Part shown: positions 26,958 through 35,604 of the stretch, piece after piece
Layout of the letters: every line of letters starts with the position of its first letter
How positions within the stretch are numbered: position 1 is the first letter of the stretch
From: Halioglobus maricola
Lineage (GTDB): Bacteria > Pseudomonadota > Gammaproteobacteria > Pseudomonadales > Halieaceae
Direction: 5' to 3'
DNA: 64,000 nt
Assembly: GCF_009388985.1 (NCBI RefSeq)
Contig: NZ_CP036422.1
Span: 3,114,501 to 3,178,500 of the forward strand
Notes under the pieces: generated by a model
Told to the model about the DNA's origin: nothing
The model's database searches: none
The model's input: only the letters and a program-made list of their open reading frames with translations
Made by a program: the position numbers and the translations under genes

Positions 26958-27794
26958 TTACAGAGTGATCAACTCCCAGGTGTCGTCTTCCGGATGCTGC
27001 AGGGCTCGATTCTCATGGTGCAACTTGATCAGATGAGCGCTCATGGAAAGCTTGGCCATCTCGTGCAGGCCCTCGTCCACATCGTCGTAAACCACCTTTA
27101 CCAACGTGTCCAGCCCAGCCCTGCCAATGCTCTGCAGGCCTTTGATGACCTTCGCTTCGCGTTGCAGGCGGTGATTCACCAACCAATCCACAATAGCCCT
27201 GGAATCTTCCATCACCTCGCCGTGACCGGGCGCTATCAGGTGCAAGTCGTAGCGCAACAGTAATTGCAGCGATTCGATATACGCTTTCATATCGCCGCTG
27301 GGAGGCACGATCACCACGGTGGAGCCATTCATGATGTGGTCGCCGGCGAACAGCATGCGCTCCTCCTCCAGAAAGAAGCAGAAATGATTACTCACGTGGC
27401 CGGGGGTATGGATGGCCCTGAGGGTAAACTCATCACTGCGCAACACATCGTCGTGTTCAAGCTCCCAGATAGGCTTGAAGGTCTCATCCTGAAACATATT
27501 GTCACCAGGAGACATTCCCAACGGCTTGGCGCCGGTGGCCTCAGCAATCGCCTTCCAGGCAGGGGAATGATCAACATGCGTGTGAGTGCAAACCACCCAT
27601 TTAATCCGGTCGCCGCCCGCCTCAAGAATCGCGTCGATATGCGAGGGGATCGCCGGGCCAGGGTCCAGTACCGCAACCTGTTCGTCGCCCAGCAGGTAGG
27701 TATTGGTGCCCGCGCCAGTCATAGCACCTGGATTAGGCGCAACAATACGCCTGACCAGTGGGTTCAGCCGAAAAGGTACGCCGTGATCAAGCAT
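26958..27794 (-). CDS. Metallo-beta-lactamase-fold hydrolase (LACTB2-like)
   Basis: This 278-residue protein has the metal-binding motif HTHVDH (residues 71-76), IHTPGHVSNH, LFAGDHIM and APGHGE, with a C-terminal helical part (HRLQREAKVIKGLQ) like LACTB2 and related hydrolases. Substrates in the family range from nucleic acids to thioesters. It is co-directional with fabV upstream (three-base gap) and ends 150 bases before the HIP operon, so its link to either is uncertain; a thioesterase role would suit both. No signal peptide is present. Confidence 0.85.
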   Translation of the reverse strand: MLDHGVPFRLNPLVRRIVAPNPGAMTGAGTNTYLLGDEQVAVLDPGPAIPSHIDAILEAGGDRIKWVVCTHTHVDHSPAWKAIAEATGAKPLGMSPGDNMFQDETFKPIWELEHDDVLRSDEFTLRAIHTPGHVSNHFCFFLEEERMLFAGDHIMNGSTVVIVPPSGDMKAYIESLQLLLRYDLHLIAPGHGEVMEDSRAIVDWLVNHRLQREAKVIKGLQSIGRAGLDTLVKVVYDDVDEGLHEMAKLSMSAHLIKLHHENRALQHPEDDTWELITL

Positions 27795-27797
27795 GAC

Positions 27798-28988
27798 TTA
27801 AACCATATTCTCGATGTTGGCTATCGGATCGACATCGGCGTCGTAATCAACACCATCGACCTCGAAACCAAACAGCTGCAGAAACTCACGCTTGTAACCC
27901 GCGAAATCGGAAAGCTCTCTCAGTGTCTCGGTATTGATGTCCTGCCACAGATCAGCAACTGCAGCCTGAACTGCAGGATCCAGCTCCTTACGATCTGCCC
28001 GCAAGCGGCCGTCCTCATCAAGATAGGGCTCGGCGCCATACAGTGAATCGCGGAAAAGGCCATCGACCTGCTCAATACAACCCTCGTGACTGCCGTTCTC
28101 TTTCATCACCTTGAACAGCAGCGCCAGATAAATCGGCATGGCGGGAATGGCCGCGCTGGCCTGCGTGACCACGGCCTTGAGTACGGAAACCCTCGCATCA
28201 CCACCCTTGGCGGCAAGGCGTTCGCGAATATCGACAACGCGCTTGTCGAGATCTTTCTTGGCCGCACCGATGGTGCCGTGCCAGTAGATATCCCAGGTGA
28301 GCTTGTCACCGATGTAGGTATAAGCTGTCGTCTTGGCGCCCTCGGCCAGTACTCCGGCCGCATCCAGGGCCTCGATCCACATCTGCCAGTCTTCACCGCC
28401 CATAACCGCCACGGTGTTAGCGATTTCTTCATCGTTGGCCTGCTCGATATGGAAGTCCTGCACCTCTTCCTTGTCGGTGTTAACACCCTTCTGCACAGTG
28501 TCTTTGCCGATGGGCTTGAGTGTTGAGTTGTGTATCTCACCCGTGACAGGGTGTTGGCGGCGCGGCGCGGCCAGGCTGTAGACCACCAGATCCACCTGGC
28601 CCATATCGGCCTTGATTGTCTCGATGGTCTTCTGCTTAATCTCGTCGGAAAATGCATCGCCGTTAATGCTCTTGGCATACAAACCTTCCTCGCCAGCAAA
28701 CTTGTGGAAAGCCGCTGAGTTGTACCAGCCTGCGGTGCCGGGCTTGCGTTCAGTGCCCTCTTTCTCGAAGAAAACTCCCAGTGTGGACGCGCCCGACCCA
28801 AAGGCAGCACTGATCCGGGACGCCAGGCCATAGCCGGTGGAGGCACCGATCACCAATACGCGCTTGGGTCCGTCAGCCAGCACACCCTGGGACTTTACGT
28901 AGTCGATCTGCTTTTTGACATTGGCCTCACAGCCGGTGGGATGGGTAGTAATACAGAGAAAACCGCGAACGCGTGGTTTGATGATCAT
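27798..28988 (-). CDS. fabV: Enoyl-ACP/trans-2-enoyl-CoA reductase FabV
   Basis: This 396-residue NADH-dependent reductase catalyses the last step of the fatty acid elongation cycle. The nucleotide motif is [12 protein letters not shown] (about residue 48), the C-terminal part contains [18 protein letters not shown], and the catalytic Tyr-x8-Lys pair is Y235 and K244 in [10 protein letters not shown]. The length and these positions are exactly those of FabV. FabV enzymes are less sensitive to triclosan than FabI. AGGA lies ten bases before the ATG. Confidence 0.97.
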   Translation of the reverse strand: MIIKPRVRGFLCITTHPTGCEANVKKQIDYVKSQGVLADGPKRVLVIGASTGYGLASRISAAFGSGASTLGVFFEKEGTERKPGTAGWYNSAAFHKFAGEEGLYAKSINGDAFSDEIKQKTIETIKADMGQVDLVVYSLAAPRRQHPVTGEIHNSTLKPIGKDTVQKGVNTDKEEVQDFHIEQANDEEIANTVAVMGGEDWQMWIEALDAAGVLAEGAKTTAYTYIGDKLTWDIYWHGTIGAAKKDLDKRVVDIRERLAAKGGDARVSVLKAVVTQASAAIPAMPIYLALLFKVMKENGSHEGCIEQVDGLFRDSLYGAEPYLDEDGRLRADRKELDPAVQAAVADLWQDINTETLRELSDFAGYKREFLQLFGFEVDGVDYDADVDPIANIENMV

Positions 28989-29038
28989 TGGCTAAAAATC
29001 CTGGCTTGAATAGTTTCCAAGGCCGGGAGTTTAGCACA

Positions 29039-29059
29039 GCCTGAGGCGCCTGCTCAGGC
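29039..29059. other. Hairpin between fabV and the glucosylglycerate operon
   Basis: GCCTGAG (29039-29045) and CTCAGGC (29053-29059) form a seven-pair perfect stem with a seven-base loop. It lies about 50 bases upstream of fabV. It has no T-run, so it may be a processing or regulatory structure rather than a terminator. Confidence 0.35.
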
Positions 29060-29075
29060 CTTGCAGCGTAGAAGA

Positions 29076-29094
29076 AAAGCGCCCCTCAGCGGGG
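29076..29094 (-). terminator. Probable terminator of the glucosylglycerate operon
   Basis: Directly after the phosphorylase stop, the minus strand has CCCC, five bases, GGGG, then CGCTTTTC. The stem is short but it is well placed and followed by T residues. Confidence 0.4.
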
Positions 29095-29101
29095 AAAAAT
29101 C

Positions 29102-30877
29102 TCAGAGAGCGTCGGAGTATCCCGCCAGATTAGTAATCCACAACGTTTGGTAGGGCTGCACGTCAATGACCTCGTCGCGACCGTGATAGTGAATACCGCT
29201 GATCAGCTCTATCCAGTCATCCGTGCCAATCAAATTGATATCCGAGAGTGACAGCGGCAACACCTTGTCGGAAATATTGCTGATGCAAAATACACTCTGG
29301 CGGCGATCCATACTCTGACGCCAGAAGCCAAATATGCCTTCACCCAGATGCAGCGTGAACTGGGTGGCATTGGGGTGGAAAGCTGCCTGCTCCCGGCGAA
29401 TACCGAGCAAGGCCTTGATTCGGGCCAGCACCTGAGCGTGAGTGGACTCCTCGCGCGCAAGAGCCGCCTCCAGGGCCCCATACTCCCACTGATGCCGGTT
29501 GATGGCCCGATAGTGCCCGGCGTTCTCGACCCGATCGTAGTCGTTGCGAGTACCCAGCAAACTGTGAATATAAATACCCGGGATACCTTCTAGACCTAGC
29601 ATGATGGCGTGAGCACAGACAAAGCGGTCAACACCCCAGGCATCAGGTCCAGAGGTGGTTCCCTGCAGCGCATCGAACAGGGATATGTTGATTTCGTAGG
29701 GTTTGCTCTGGCCGTTTTCCAGCGCACGGTAGGAAACATGGCCACCAAAATGGCTCATGGTGTCGACCAGCGACTCCAACTCCTGGTCACTCAGCAACCC
29801 CTCTGCCGGCCGCAGACCGATGCCGTCATGTGACGCGATAAAGTTGAAATAAGCGGTGCCGTTCTGGGCGGGCGGCATGCTCATCATCCACATCTTAAGG
29901 TGCTTGCAGTTGCCGGTGACAAGCGTGTTAACCAGCAGCGGCGGCAGTGAAAAATTGTAGATGCAATGAGCTTCGTTGGAATTACCGAAGTAAGAGAGGT
30001 TCTGCTGGTTGGGAATATTTGTTTCGGTAATCAACAGCGCCCCGGGCACCGCGTGCTCGACCAACGTACGAAACAGGCGCACCACCTCGTGAGTCTCCTC
30101 CAGATTGAGGCTACTGGTACCAGGCACCTTCCAAAGAAAGGCTACTGCGTCCAGGCGAAAAATACGCACCCCCTTATCCAGGTAGTGGCGCACGATGGTG
30201 ACAAATTGCTTGAGCACCTCCGGATTGCGGAAATCAAGATCGACCTGATCGTGGCTGAAGGTGCACCACACATAGCGGGTGCCATCGGTGGTTTCCACCT
30301 CGCGCAACAGATCGGAAGTGCGCGGACGAACGACATGACTCAAATCGTCATCCGGTGACGCGGTATAAAAGTAGCCCTTACCTGGCGACTCATCTTTCAG
30401 AAAATTCTGGAACCAAAGACTGCGAGAGGAACAGTGATTAATCACCAGGTCGGCCATCAGGTCGTAATCAGAGGCAATGCTCTCTACGTCATCCCAGGCA
30501 CCTAGTGACTCATTCACACTGGAGTAATCCAGTACCGAAAAGCCATCATCGGAACTCCAGGGATAGAAAGGCAGAATATGGACGCCGGTAAGCAGGCCGT
30601 CGCTGTACTTATCGAAGAAGCGCTTCAATGTAACCAGCGGCTTCTCGCCCTCTTGAAGAATAGTGTCGCCGTAGGTGATGGCAATGGCGTCGCGCTGGGT
30701 CCAGTAATTGACGTATTGTGCTGGCGGCGTGATACACGCATCCAATCGCATCAACCCCAGCAGCTCCTCCGCCAGGCCATCCAGGTTAGCGTCCAACGGA
30801 TTGCTCCGGTAGATCAAATCCACATGGTGTTGAACCCTATCCAGCAACATCGCTTGTTCCCTACCTCGCTGCAGCAT
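29102..30877 (-). CDS. GH13_18 phosphorylase, probably glucosylglycerate phosphorylase
   Basis: This 591-residue protein is of the sucrose phosphorylase branch of family GH13. Catalytic residues visible are the nucleophile D243 (IFRLDAVAF), the acid/base E285 (LLITETNIP) and D351 (IASHDGIGL). It phosphorolyses an alpha-glucoside to glucose-1-phosphate. The operon with GpgS, a phosphatase and a glycerate kinase points to glucosylglycerate as substrate, a known activity of this subfamily, rather than sucrose. An alternative ATG at 30850 with GGGA seven bases before it would remove nine residues. It follows gpgS by eight bases. Confidence 0.88.
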   Translation of the reverse strand: MLQRGREQAMLLDRVQHHVDLIYRSNPLDANLDGLAEELLGLMRLDACITPPAQYVNYWTQRDAIAITYGDTILQEGEKPLVTLKRFFDKYSDGLLTGVHILPFYPWSSDDGFSVLDYSSVNESLGAWDDVESIASDYDLMADLVINHCSSRSLWFQNFLKDESPGKGYFYTASPDDDLSHVVRPRTSDLLREVETTDGTRYVWCTFSHDQVDLDFRNPEVLKQFVTIVRHYLDKGVRIFRLDAVAFLWKVPGTSSLNLEETHEVVRLFRTLVEHAVPGALLITETNIPNQQNLSYFGNSNEAHCIYNFSLPPLLVNTLVTGNCKHLKMWMMSMPPAQNGTAYFNFIASHDGIGLRPAEGLLSDQELESLVDTMSHFGGHVSYRALENGQSKPYEINISLFDALQGTTSGPDAWGVDRFVCAHAIMLGLEGIPGIYIHSLLGTRNDYDRVENAGHYRAINRHQWEYGALEAALAREESTHAQVLARIKALLGIRREQAAFHPNATQFTLHLGEGIFGFWRQSMDRRQSVFCISNISDKVLPLSLSDINLIGTDDWIELISGIHYHGRDEVIDVQPYQTLWITNLAGYSDAL

Positions 30878-30885
30878 TTACCTAC

Positions 30886-32115
30886 CTACTCCCCCTGCCC
30901 AAAGTCCCGGTGATCAGCTTCCACCGCCTCGTGCAGCTGCTCAAGTACATCCGGGAGCGCACTAATCACGCGACTCCAGCTGGGAATAAACGGCCGCTCC
31001 ATAGGCCTGGCCAGGAAGGCCTCACCCGCTTTCATAATATTCTCCGCAAACATCTCAACCGCCTTCTCCTCATTGTGGATATCGAGGGTTAAGCCATTCA
31101 TCACTGCATCGTTATGGTAAGTCTCGACAAAATCCAGGGCGATGCGATAGTAGGTAGCCTTGATCGAACGGAAAAGCTCCGTGTTAAAGGTCACGCCGCG
31201 AGTCGCCAGTTTACGGATCAAGGCTTTGGTGATATCGATGGACATTTTCGATAGCCCACCCTGGTCATCCTCGGCCGAGAGCTCCTGGTGCTTGTGGTCG
31301 TAGATATCGGCGATATCTGCCTGACACAGGCGATTGTTCGCATAATTGCGATACATCTCGGACAGTACGCCAATTTCAAGCCCCCAGTCGCTGGGAATGC
31401 GAATGTCGTTTAGCACATCCCGGCGGAACGAGAACTCACCCGCCAGGGGATAGCGGAAACTGTCCATGTACTCCAGGTACTCCATCTCACCCAGACACTT
31501 CTTGAGGGCCCGCAGTAAAGGCGTCACCAGCAAGCGACTAACGCGGCCATTGATCTTGCCGCCGGCAACGCGAGCGTAATAACCCTTGCAGAATTCGTAA
31601 TTGAAACGCGGGTGGGCCACAGGATAGATCAGCCGCGCCAGCATTGAACGTTCGTAAGTCACGATATCGCAATCATGCAGGGCTACAGATTCCGTGCGAT
31701 TTGACGCGAGCACGTAACCCATGCAGTACCAGACGTTGCGCCCCTTCCCTAACTCTTTTGGCGCAAGATCCTGCGCCTGCAACTGTGCGTCCAGCGCTTG
31801 TAGCCGCGGACCCTCATTCCACAGCACACGGTGACGCTGTGGCAGTTGACCAAAAAATTTCAGCGCCGCCCGATACTGGCCTTCAGTCGCCCGATCGAGA
31901 CCGATGACAATCTCCGAGAGATAACTCGCCGGTTTCAGCTCGTCGATAATCTTCGGTAGCGCCTCCCCTTCCAACTCGGAATAGAGTGACGGCAGTATCA
32001 GGCCAAGCGGCCGCTCACGAGAAAAACCCAGCAAGTCTGCCTCGAGCTCCTCCACTGGCCTGTCCGATAAATTGTGCAGCGTCGTGATGATGCCGTTCTG
32101 GTAAAAATCGCCCAT
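30886..32115 (-). CDS. gpgS: Glucosyl-3-phosphoglycerate synthase GpgS
   Basis: This 409-residue glycosyltransferase of the GT81 type has a nucleotide-sugar fold with GLILPSLYSELEG, the acceptor region LGKGRNVWYCMGY, and the metal-binding DxD as HDCDIVTY. LAGEFSFRRDV and DWGLEIGVLSEMYR are typical of GpgS. It transfers glucose from a nucleotide sugar to 3-phosphoglycerate. The product is dephosphorylated by the next upstream gene's enzyme and can be recycled by the downstream phosphorylase. Glucosylglycerate is a compatible solute used under salt stress or nitrogen limitation. Confidence 0.93.
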   Translation of the reverse strand: MGDFYQNGIITTLHNLSDRPVEELEADLLGFSRERPLGLILPSLYSELEGEALPKIIDELKPASYLSEIVIGLDRATEGQYRAALKFFGQLPQRHRVLWNEGPRLQALDAQLQAQDLAPKELGKGRNVWYCMGYVLASNRTESVALHDCDIVTYERSMLARLIYPVAHPRFNYEFCKGYYARVAGGKINGRVSRLLVTPLLRALKKCLGEMEYLEYMDSFRYPLAGEFSFRRDVLNDIRIPSDWGLEIGVLSEMYRNYANNRLCQADIADIYDHKHQELSAEDDQGGLSKMSIDITKALIRKLATRGVTFNTELFRSIKATYYRIALDFVETYHNDAVMNGLTLDIHNEEKAVEMFAENIMKAGEAFLARPMERPFIPSWSRVISALPDVLEQLHEAVEADHRDFGQGE

Positions 32116-32131
32116 CTTTTATTCCTTTTAT

Positions 32132-32962
32132 TCAGCTTGCGCTGTGCGTGGAGGCAAGCCAGTGCTCGACTCCTTTGGCCCAGCCCGCGGGGCCGAACGC
32201 ATCGCTGTAAATGACATCACCGGTACGCTTCAACTCAGGGAAATCGTTAACCGGCGAACGTATCACCAGGGCAGTCTGTGCCGCCTCTAACATGGCCACG
32301 TCATTGCCGCTGTCGCCAGCAGCCAGGTCCGCGACCTGTTCAATCTGCCAGGCCTCGGCGAACGCCTGGCGCAGCCAGACGAGCGCTCGGCCCTTGTCAC
32401 AATCGCCCGCCACTGAGAGAAAGCGCCCACCCTGTAATGGGTTGGCACCTTTCTGCCGTAGCCGGGCGACAAATTCGGCCTTGTTATCATCACTGCCCAG
32501 CCATCGCACGGGCTCGCTGTATTCGCGATGATTGGCAAGTCTCGCTGCCTCGGATGAGAGCCCAGTCATCGCCACGATACCGTCAACGCCTGCACTGGAG
32601 AATGACTCAAACTGGCCTGGGTACTGATGACTCAGCACCGCCAAGTGCTCAAGCCAGTGACTGCGTGATAGCGAACGCTCATGGATCCAGTATCCATCGC
32701 GCTCTACTGTGCCCAGCGGTTGGCTGGAAAAATAGCCCACAGGAATGAAAACAGCCGCGCCATTTTCGACGATGAACGGATGCTCATTGCCAAGCGCCAT
32801 CCTGATAGATTCGATCTCCGCCCGGGTTTTACTGGTGGTGGGAATCACCGGCACCCCGAGCTGCGCCAACTGCTCCAGAGCAGGTAGTGCGGGCGCAAAG
32901 CTATAGCTGTGATGGTCGAGCAGCGTGCCGTCAAGGTCGGTAAAAACAAGCCGTCCGGTCAT
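32132..32962 (-). CDS. HAD phosphatase, glucosyl-3-phosphoglycerate phosphatase type
   Basis: This 276-residue HAD-superfamily protein has DLDGTLLD (D9 nucleophile, D11), TSKTRAEI, a cap insertion in the middle and GDSGNDVAML. It belongs to the mannosyl-3-phosphoglycerate phosphatase family, whose bacterial members also act on glucosyl-3-phosphoglycerate. Being between the glycerate kinase gene (ATGA overlap) and gpgS, it most probably releases glucosylglycerate from the GpgS product. Confidence 0.88.
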   Translation of the reverse strand: MTGRLVFTDLDGTLLDHHSYSFAPALPALEQLAQLGVPVIPTTSKTRAEIESIRMALGNEHPFIVENGAAVFIPVGYFSSQPLGTVERDGYWIHERSLSRSHWLEHLAVLSHQYPGQFESFSSAGVDGIVAMTGLSSEAARLANHREYSEPVRWLGSDDNKAEFVARLRQKGANPLQGGRFLSVAGDCDKGRALVWLRQAFAEAWQIEQVADLAAGDSGNDVAMLEAAQTALVIRSPVNDFPELKRTGDVIYSDAFGPAGWAKGVEHWLASTHSAS

Positions 32963-33855
32963 CCCCTAACTCCGGGTGCAGCCAGATAGGATTCGATCTT
33001 GCGATCAGAATCCAGGGTAAACAGGTGGTTAACCCGCCGCGGCAATTGCTGCAGGCAGTGATTAGTTACACGCTGGTAGTGCTGGATAAAGCGACCGACT
33101 TCTTCAGCCGACATAACACCGCTTCCGGCACGCCGCTGCGCGAGCTTTTCCTCCTGTTCCAGGCGCCAGCGATAGACGCAGTCAAAGGACGGCGCCTTGA
33201 GCATCAACCACTCGTCGACAAGATCGTAGAGCACGGGAAAATCCGTCGCGAGTGCCTGGTTTACTCTATCGCGCCAGGCCCCATCAGTATCCTCGAGCGA
33301 CTCCAGCGCATTGACCGGGACTGCGAGCTCTGCTGTGTCCACCGACCGAGCCCCGAGGCACCAGCCTTCCAACAGAATAATATCTACCGGGGCCTCAGGG
33401 TATTCCCAGGCCTCGGCAGGCGCTCTGTCATCGGTCGCTTTGTCGAAACGGGGAATGACCGGGGTCTCACCTGCCAGCATCGCCTCAAGCGTCTTTAGCA
33501 GCAACGCCATATCGTGCGTACCAGGCACGCCCCGGGTCGCGAATAGCGGGTGAACACTTGCCGCGAGTTCTTGCCGCTCGGCGCGCGTCAGATAGAAATC
33601 ATCCAGAGAGAGCGAGAGCGCCACGAGGCCATGCTCGTGGCGAAAGCGGGAGACGAGGTACGCACAGAGGGTACTCTTGCCCGAGCCCTGGCTGCCATTC
33701 ACAGCGACCAACAGCGGCCGGCGCGCACCGTTTTGGTGCTCCACCAACAAGTTCGCCACAGGGGCGAACCATTTCAGTGCGCTATCCAGATAAGCCGGGG
33801 GCAGTGCATGCGCCTGCAGGAACGCTTCTTGCCAGTCTGGGCCTTGCTCGGCCAT
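32959..33855 (-). CDS. D-glycerate 3-kinase (GLYK/YggC type)
   Basis: This 298-residue P-loop kinase has Walker A GSQGSGKST (residues 54-62), SLDDFYLTRAER, TRGVPGTHD and LLEGWCLGAR, all typical of the plant-type glycerate kinases. It phosphorylates D-glycerate to 3-phosphoglycerate, which closes a cycle: phosphorolysis of glucosylglycerate releases glycerate, and this enzyme returns it to glycolysis or to GpgS. It is the first gene of the operon. Confidence 0.9.
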   Translation of the reverse strand: MAEQGPDWQEAFLQAHALPPAYLDSALKWFAPVANLLVEHQNGARRPLLVAVNGSQGSGKSTLCAYLVSRFRHEHGLVALSLSLDDFYLTRAERQELAASVHPLFATRGVPGTHDMALLLKTLEAMLAGETPVIPRFDKATDDRAPAEAWEYPEAPVDIILLEGWCLGARSVDTAELAVPVNALESLEDTDGAWRDRVNQALATDFPVLYDLVDEWLMLKAPSFDCVYRWRLEQEEKLAQRRAGSGVMSAEEVGRFIQHYQRVTNHCLQQLPRRVNHLFTLDSDRKIESYLAAPGVRG

Positions 33856-33905
33856 CGTTTTACCATCTTGCGGAATAGTATTACTCCGAATGTAGCAGTT
33901 TCTAT

Positions 33906-33938
33906 GCCAACGGCACCAAGAGTGGCCAATGGCACCAA
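33906..33938. repeat. Two direct 14-bp repeats before the glycerate kinase gene
   Basis: GCCAACGGCACCAA (33906-33919) and GCCAATGGCACCAA (33925-33938) match at 13 of 14 positions and are spaced 19 bases start to start, about two helical turns. They lie in the 94-base gap between the glycerate kinase start and the aceF stop, so they are candidate operator sites for the glucosylglycerate operon. No convincing promoter was found next to them. Confidence 0.45.
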
Positions 33939-33949
33939 AATGGTGAGCC

Positions 33950-35587
33950 CTACATGATGATCTGGCGGATATCCCCCAGTAGAGATACCAACTGAGTCAT
34001 AAAGCGGCCGCCGTCACCGCCATTGATCACGCGATGGTCGTAGGACAAACATAGAGGCAACATTTTCCGAGGCTCAAATTCTGCACCGTTCCAGACCGGC
34101 TTCATGTCCGCTCTGGAAACGCCCAGAATGCCAACTTCCGGCGCATTAACAATCGGCGTAAAACCGGTTCCGCCGATGCCACCCAGGCTTGAAATAGTGA
34201 AGCACCCACCCTGCATATCCACGGGCCGTAGCTTGCGATCGCGCGCCTTGCCCGCGACTTCAATCACTTCCTCAGCCAGCTCCCAGATGCTCTTCTTGTC
34301 GACATCGCGGATCACCGGGACCACAAGACCGGCGGGGGTATCCACCGCCATGCCTATGTGGATGTACTTCTTGTAAACCAGCGACTCGCCCCCGTCGGCT
34401 ATGGAGGAGCAAAACTTGGGGTTGTCCCGAAGGGCCACTGCACAGGCCTTCAGCAAGAACGGCATGGGCGTGAGCTTGACACCCCGGCGCTCTGCTTCAG
34501 CTTTCATGCTCCCGCGGAAGGCTTCGAGATCAGTGATGTCCGCGTCGTCATACTGAGTGACGTGAGGCACGTTAAGCCAGCTGCGCTGCATATTATTGGC
34601 AGTGACCTTGTCCATTTTGGACCGCTGGGTCACTTCTACATCACCAAACTGACTGAAATCCATTTCCGGTATGACAGGAATGCCGGCACCAGTGCTGGCC
34701 GCTGCAGCGGGTGACTTGATGCGCTGCTGCACAAAGGCATGCAGGTCTTCCTTGAGCAAACGACCTCTGGGGCCAGTGCCGGTGACTTCCGCCAGAGGCA
34801 CGCCAAATTCGCGGGCTAATTTGCGCACCGCAGGCCCTGCATAAACACCCGCACCGGCGCTGGCAGGCTCTGACTGAGTCAAAGGCGTGGGTTTGCCTGG
34901 TGCAGGCGCAGGTGACGCCGCGGCAGCTACTGGCTGAGAAGCAACCGGGGCAGGTGCCGGCTCACTGACTGCCGCGGGCACAGGCGCAGATGCTGCTGAG
35001 CCTTGCAATACGAGCAACTCGTCGCCCTGCTTGACCTGATCGCCTTCACTGACACGAATCTCCAGCACCTCTCCCGCGAATGGAGCGGGAACCTCCATCG
35101 AGGCCTTGTCTGACTCGAGCACGACCAGTGAATCGCCCTCGGCAACGGTATCGCCAACGCTGACGGGAATCTCTATCAGCTCGACAGCATCGTCGGTTCC
35201 TATGTCTGGGACCGCCACTATCTCGGGCGCAGCCGCAGCTGCCACAGGTGCCGGTTCTGGCTGGGATACAGGTTCTGTTTCGGCCGCAGGGCTGGACGCA
35301 GGCGGCGCCTCAGGAGTCTCTTCTGCCGGGGCAGCGGCAGGAGCGTCGCCCGCTGCTTCAATGATCGCGACCAGCGCGCCCTCGGCCAATTCCTGACCTT
35401 CAGCCACCAACAACTCAACCACGGTGCCAGCTACTGACGAGGGAATTTCCATCGACGCCTTGTCTGACTCCACCACACAAAGGCCCTGGTCGACTTCAAC
35501 CTCGTCGCCTACTGCCACCAGCAGCTCGATGACTTCGGCCCCTTCGGCGCCACCAATATCGGGTACGGTTACTTCTTGCTTAGCCAC
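33950..35587 (-). CDS. aceF: Pyruvate dehydrogenase E2, dihydrolipoamide acetyltransferase
   Basis: This 545-residue protein has two N-terminal lipoyl domains, each with ESDKASME (lipoylated lysines K43 and K161), joined by Ala/Pro-rich linkers. Next come an E3/E1-binding domain (about 250-290, AVRKLAREFGVPLAEVTGTG) and the acetyltransferase core ending with LSYDHRVINGGDGGRF, which holds the catalytic His and Asp. It forms the core of the pyruvate dehydrogenase complex. It follows aceE by 17 bases; no E3 (lpd) gene lies in the window. Confidence 0.97.
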   Translation of the reverse strand: MAKQEVTVPDIGGAEGAEVIELLVAVGDEVEVDQGLCVVESDKASMEIPSSVAGTVVELLVAEGQELAEGALVAIIEAAGDAPAAAPAEETPEAPPASSPAAETEPVSQPEPAPVAAAAAPEIVAVPDIGTDDAVELIEIPVSVGDTVAEGDSLVVLESDKASMEVPAPFAGEVLEIRVSEGDQVKQGDELLVLQGSAASAPVPAAVSEPAPAPVASQPVAAAASPAPAPGKPTPLTQSEPASAGAGVYAGPAVRKLAREFGVPLAEVTGTGPRGRLLKEDLHAFVQQRIKSPAAAASTGAGIPVIPEMDFSQFGDVEVTQRSKMDKVTANNMQRSWLNVPHVTQYDDADITDLEAFRGSMKAEAERRGVKLTPMPFLLKACAVALRDNPKFCSSIADGGESLVYKKYIHIGMAVDTPAGLVVPVIRDVDKKSIWELAEEVIEVAGKARDRKLRPVDMQGGCFTISSLGGIGGTGFTPIVNAPEVGILGVSRADMKPVWNGAEFEPRKMLPLCLSYDHRVINGGDGGRFMTQLVSLLGDIRQIIM

Positions 35588-35604
35588 GTTATTGTCCTTT
35601 TTTA

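Noticed and set aside
29102-30877. Sucrose phosphorylase
   Set aside because: The sequence family covers several specificities. Neighbouring gpgS, phosphatase and glycerate kinase genes make glucosylglycerate far more likely.
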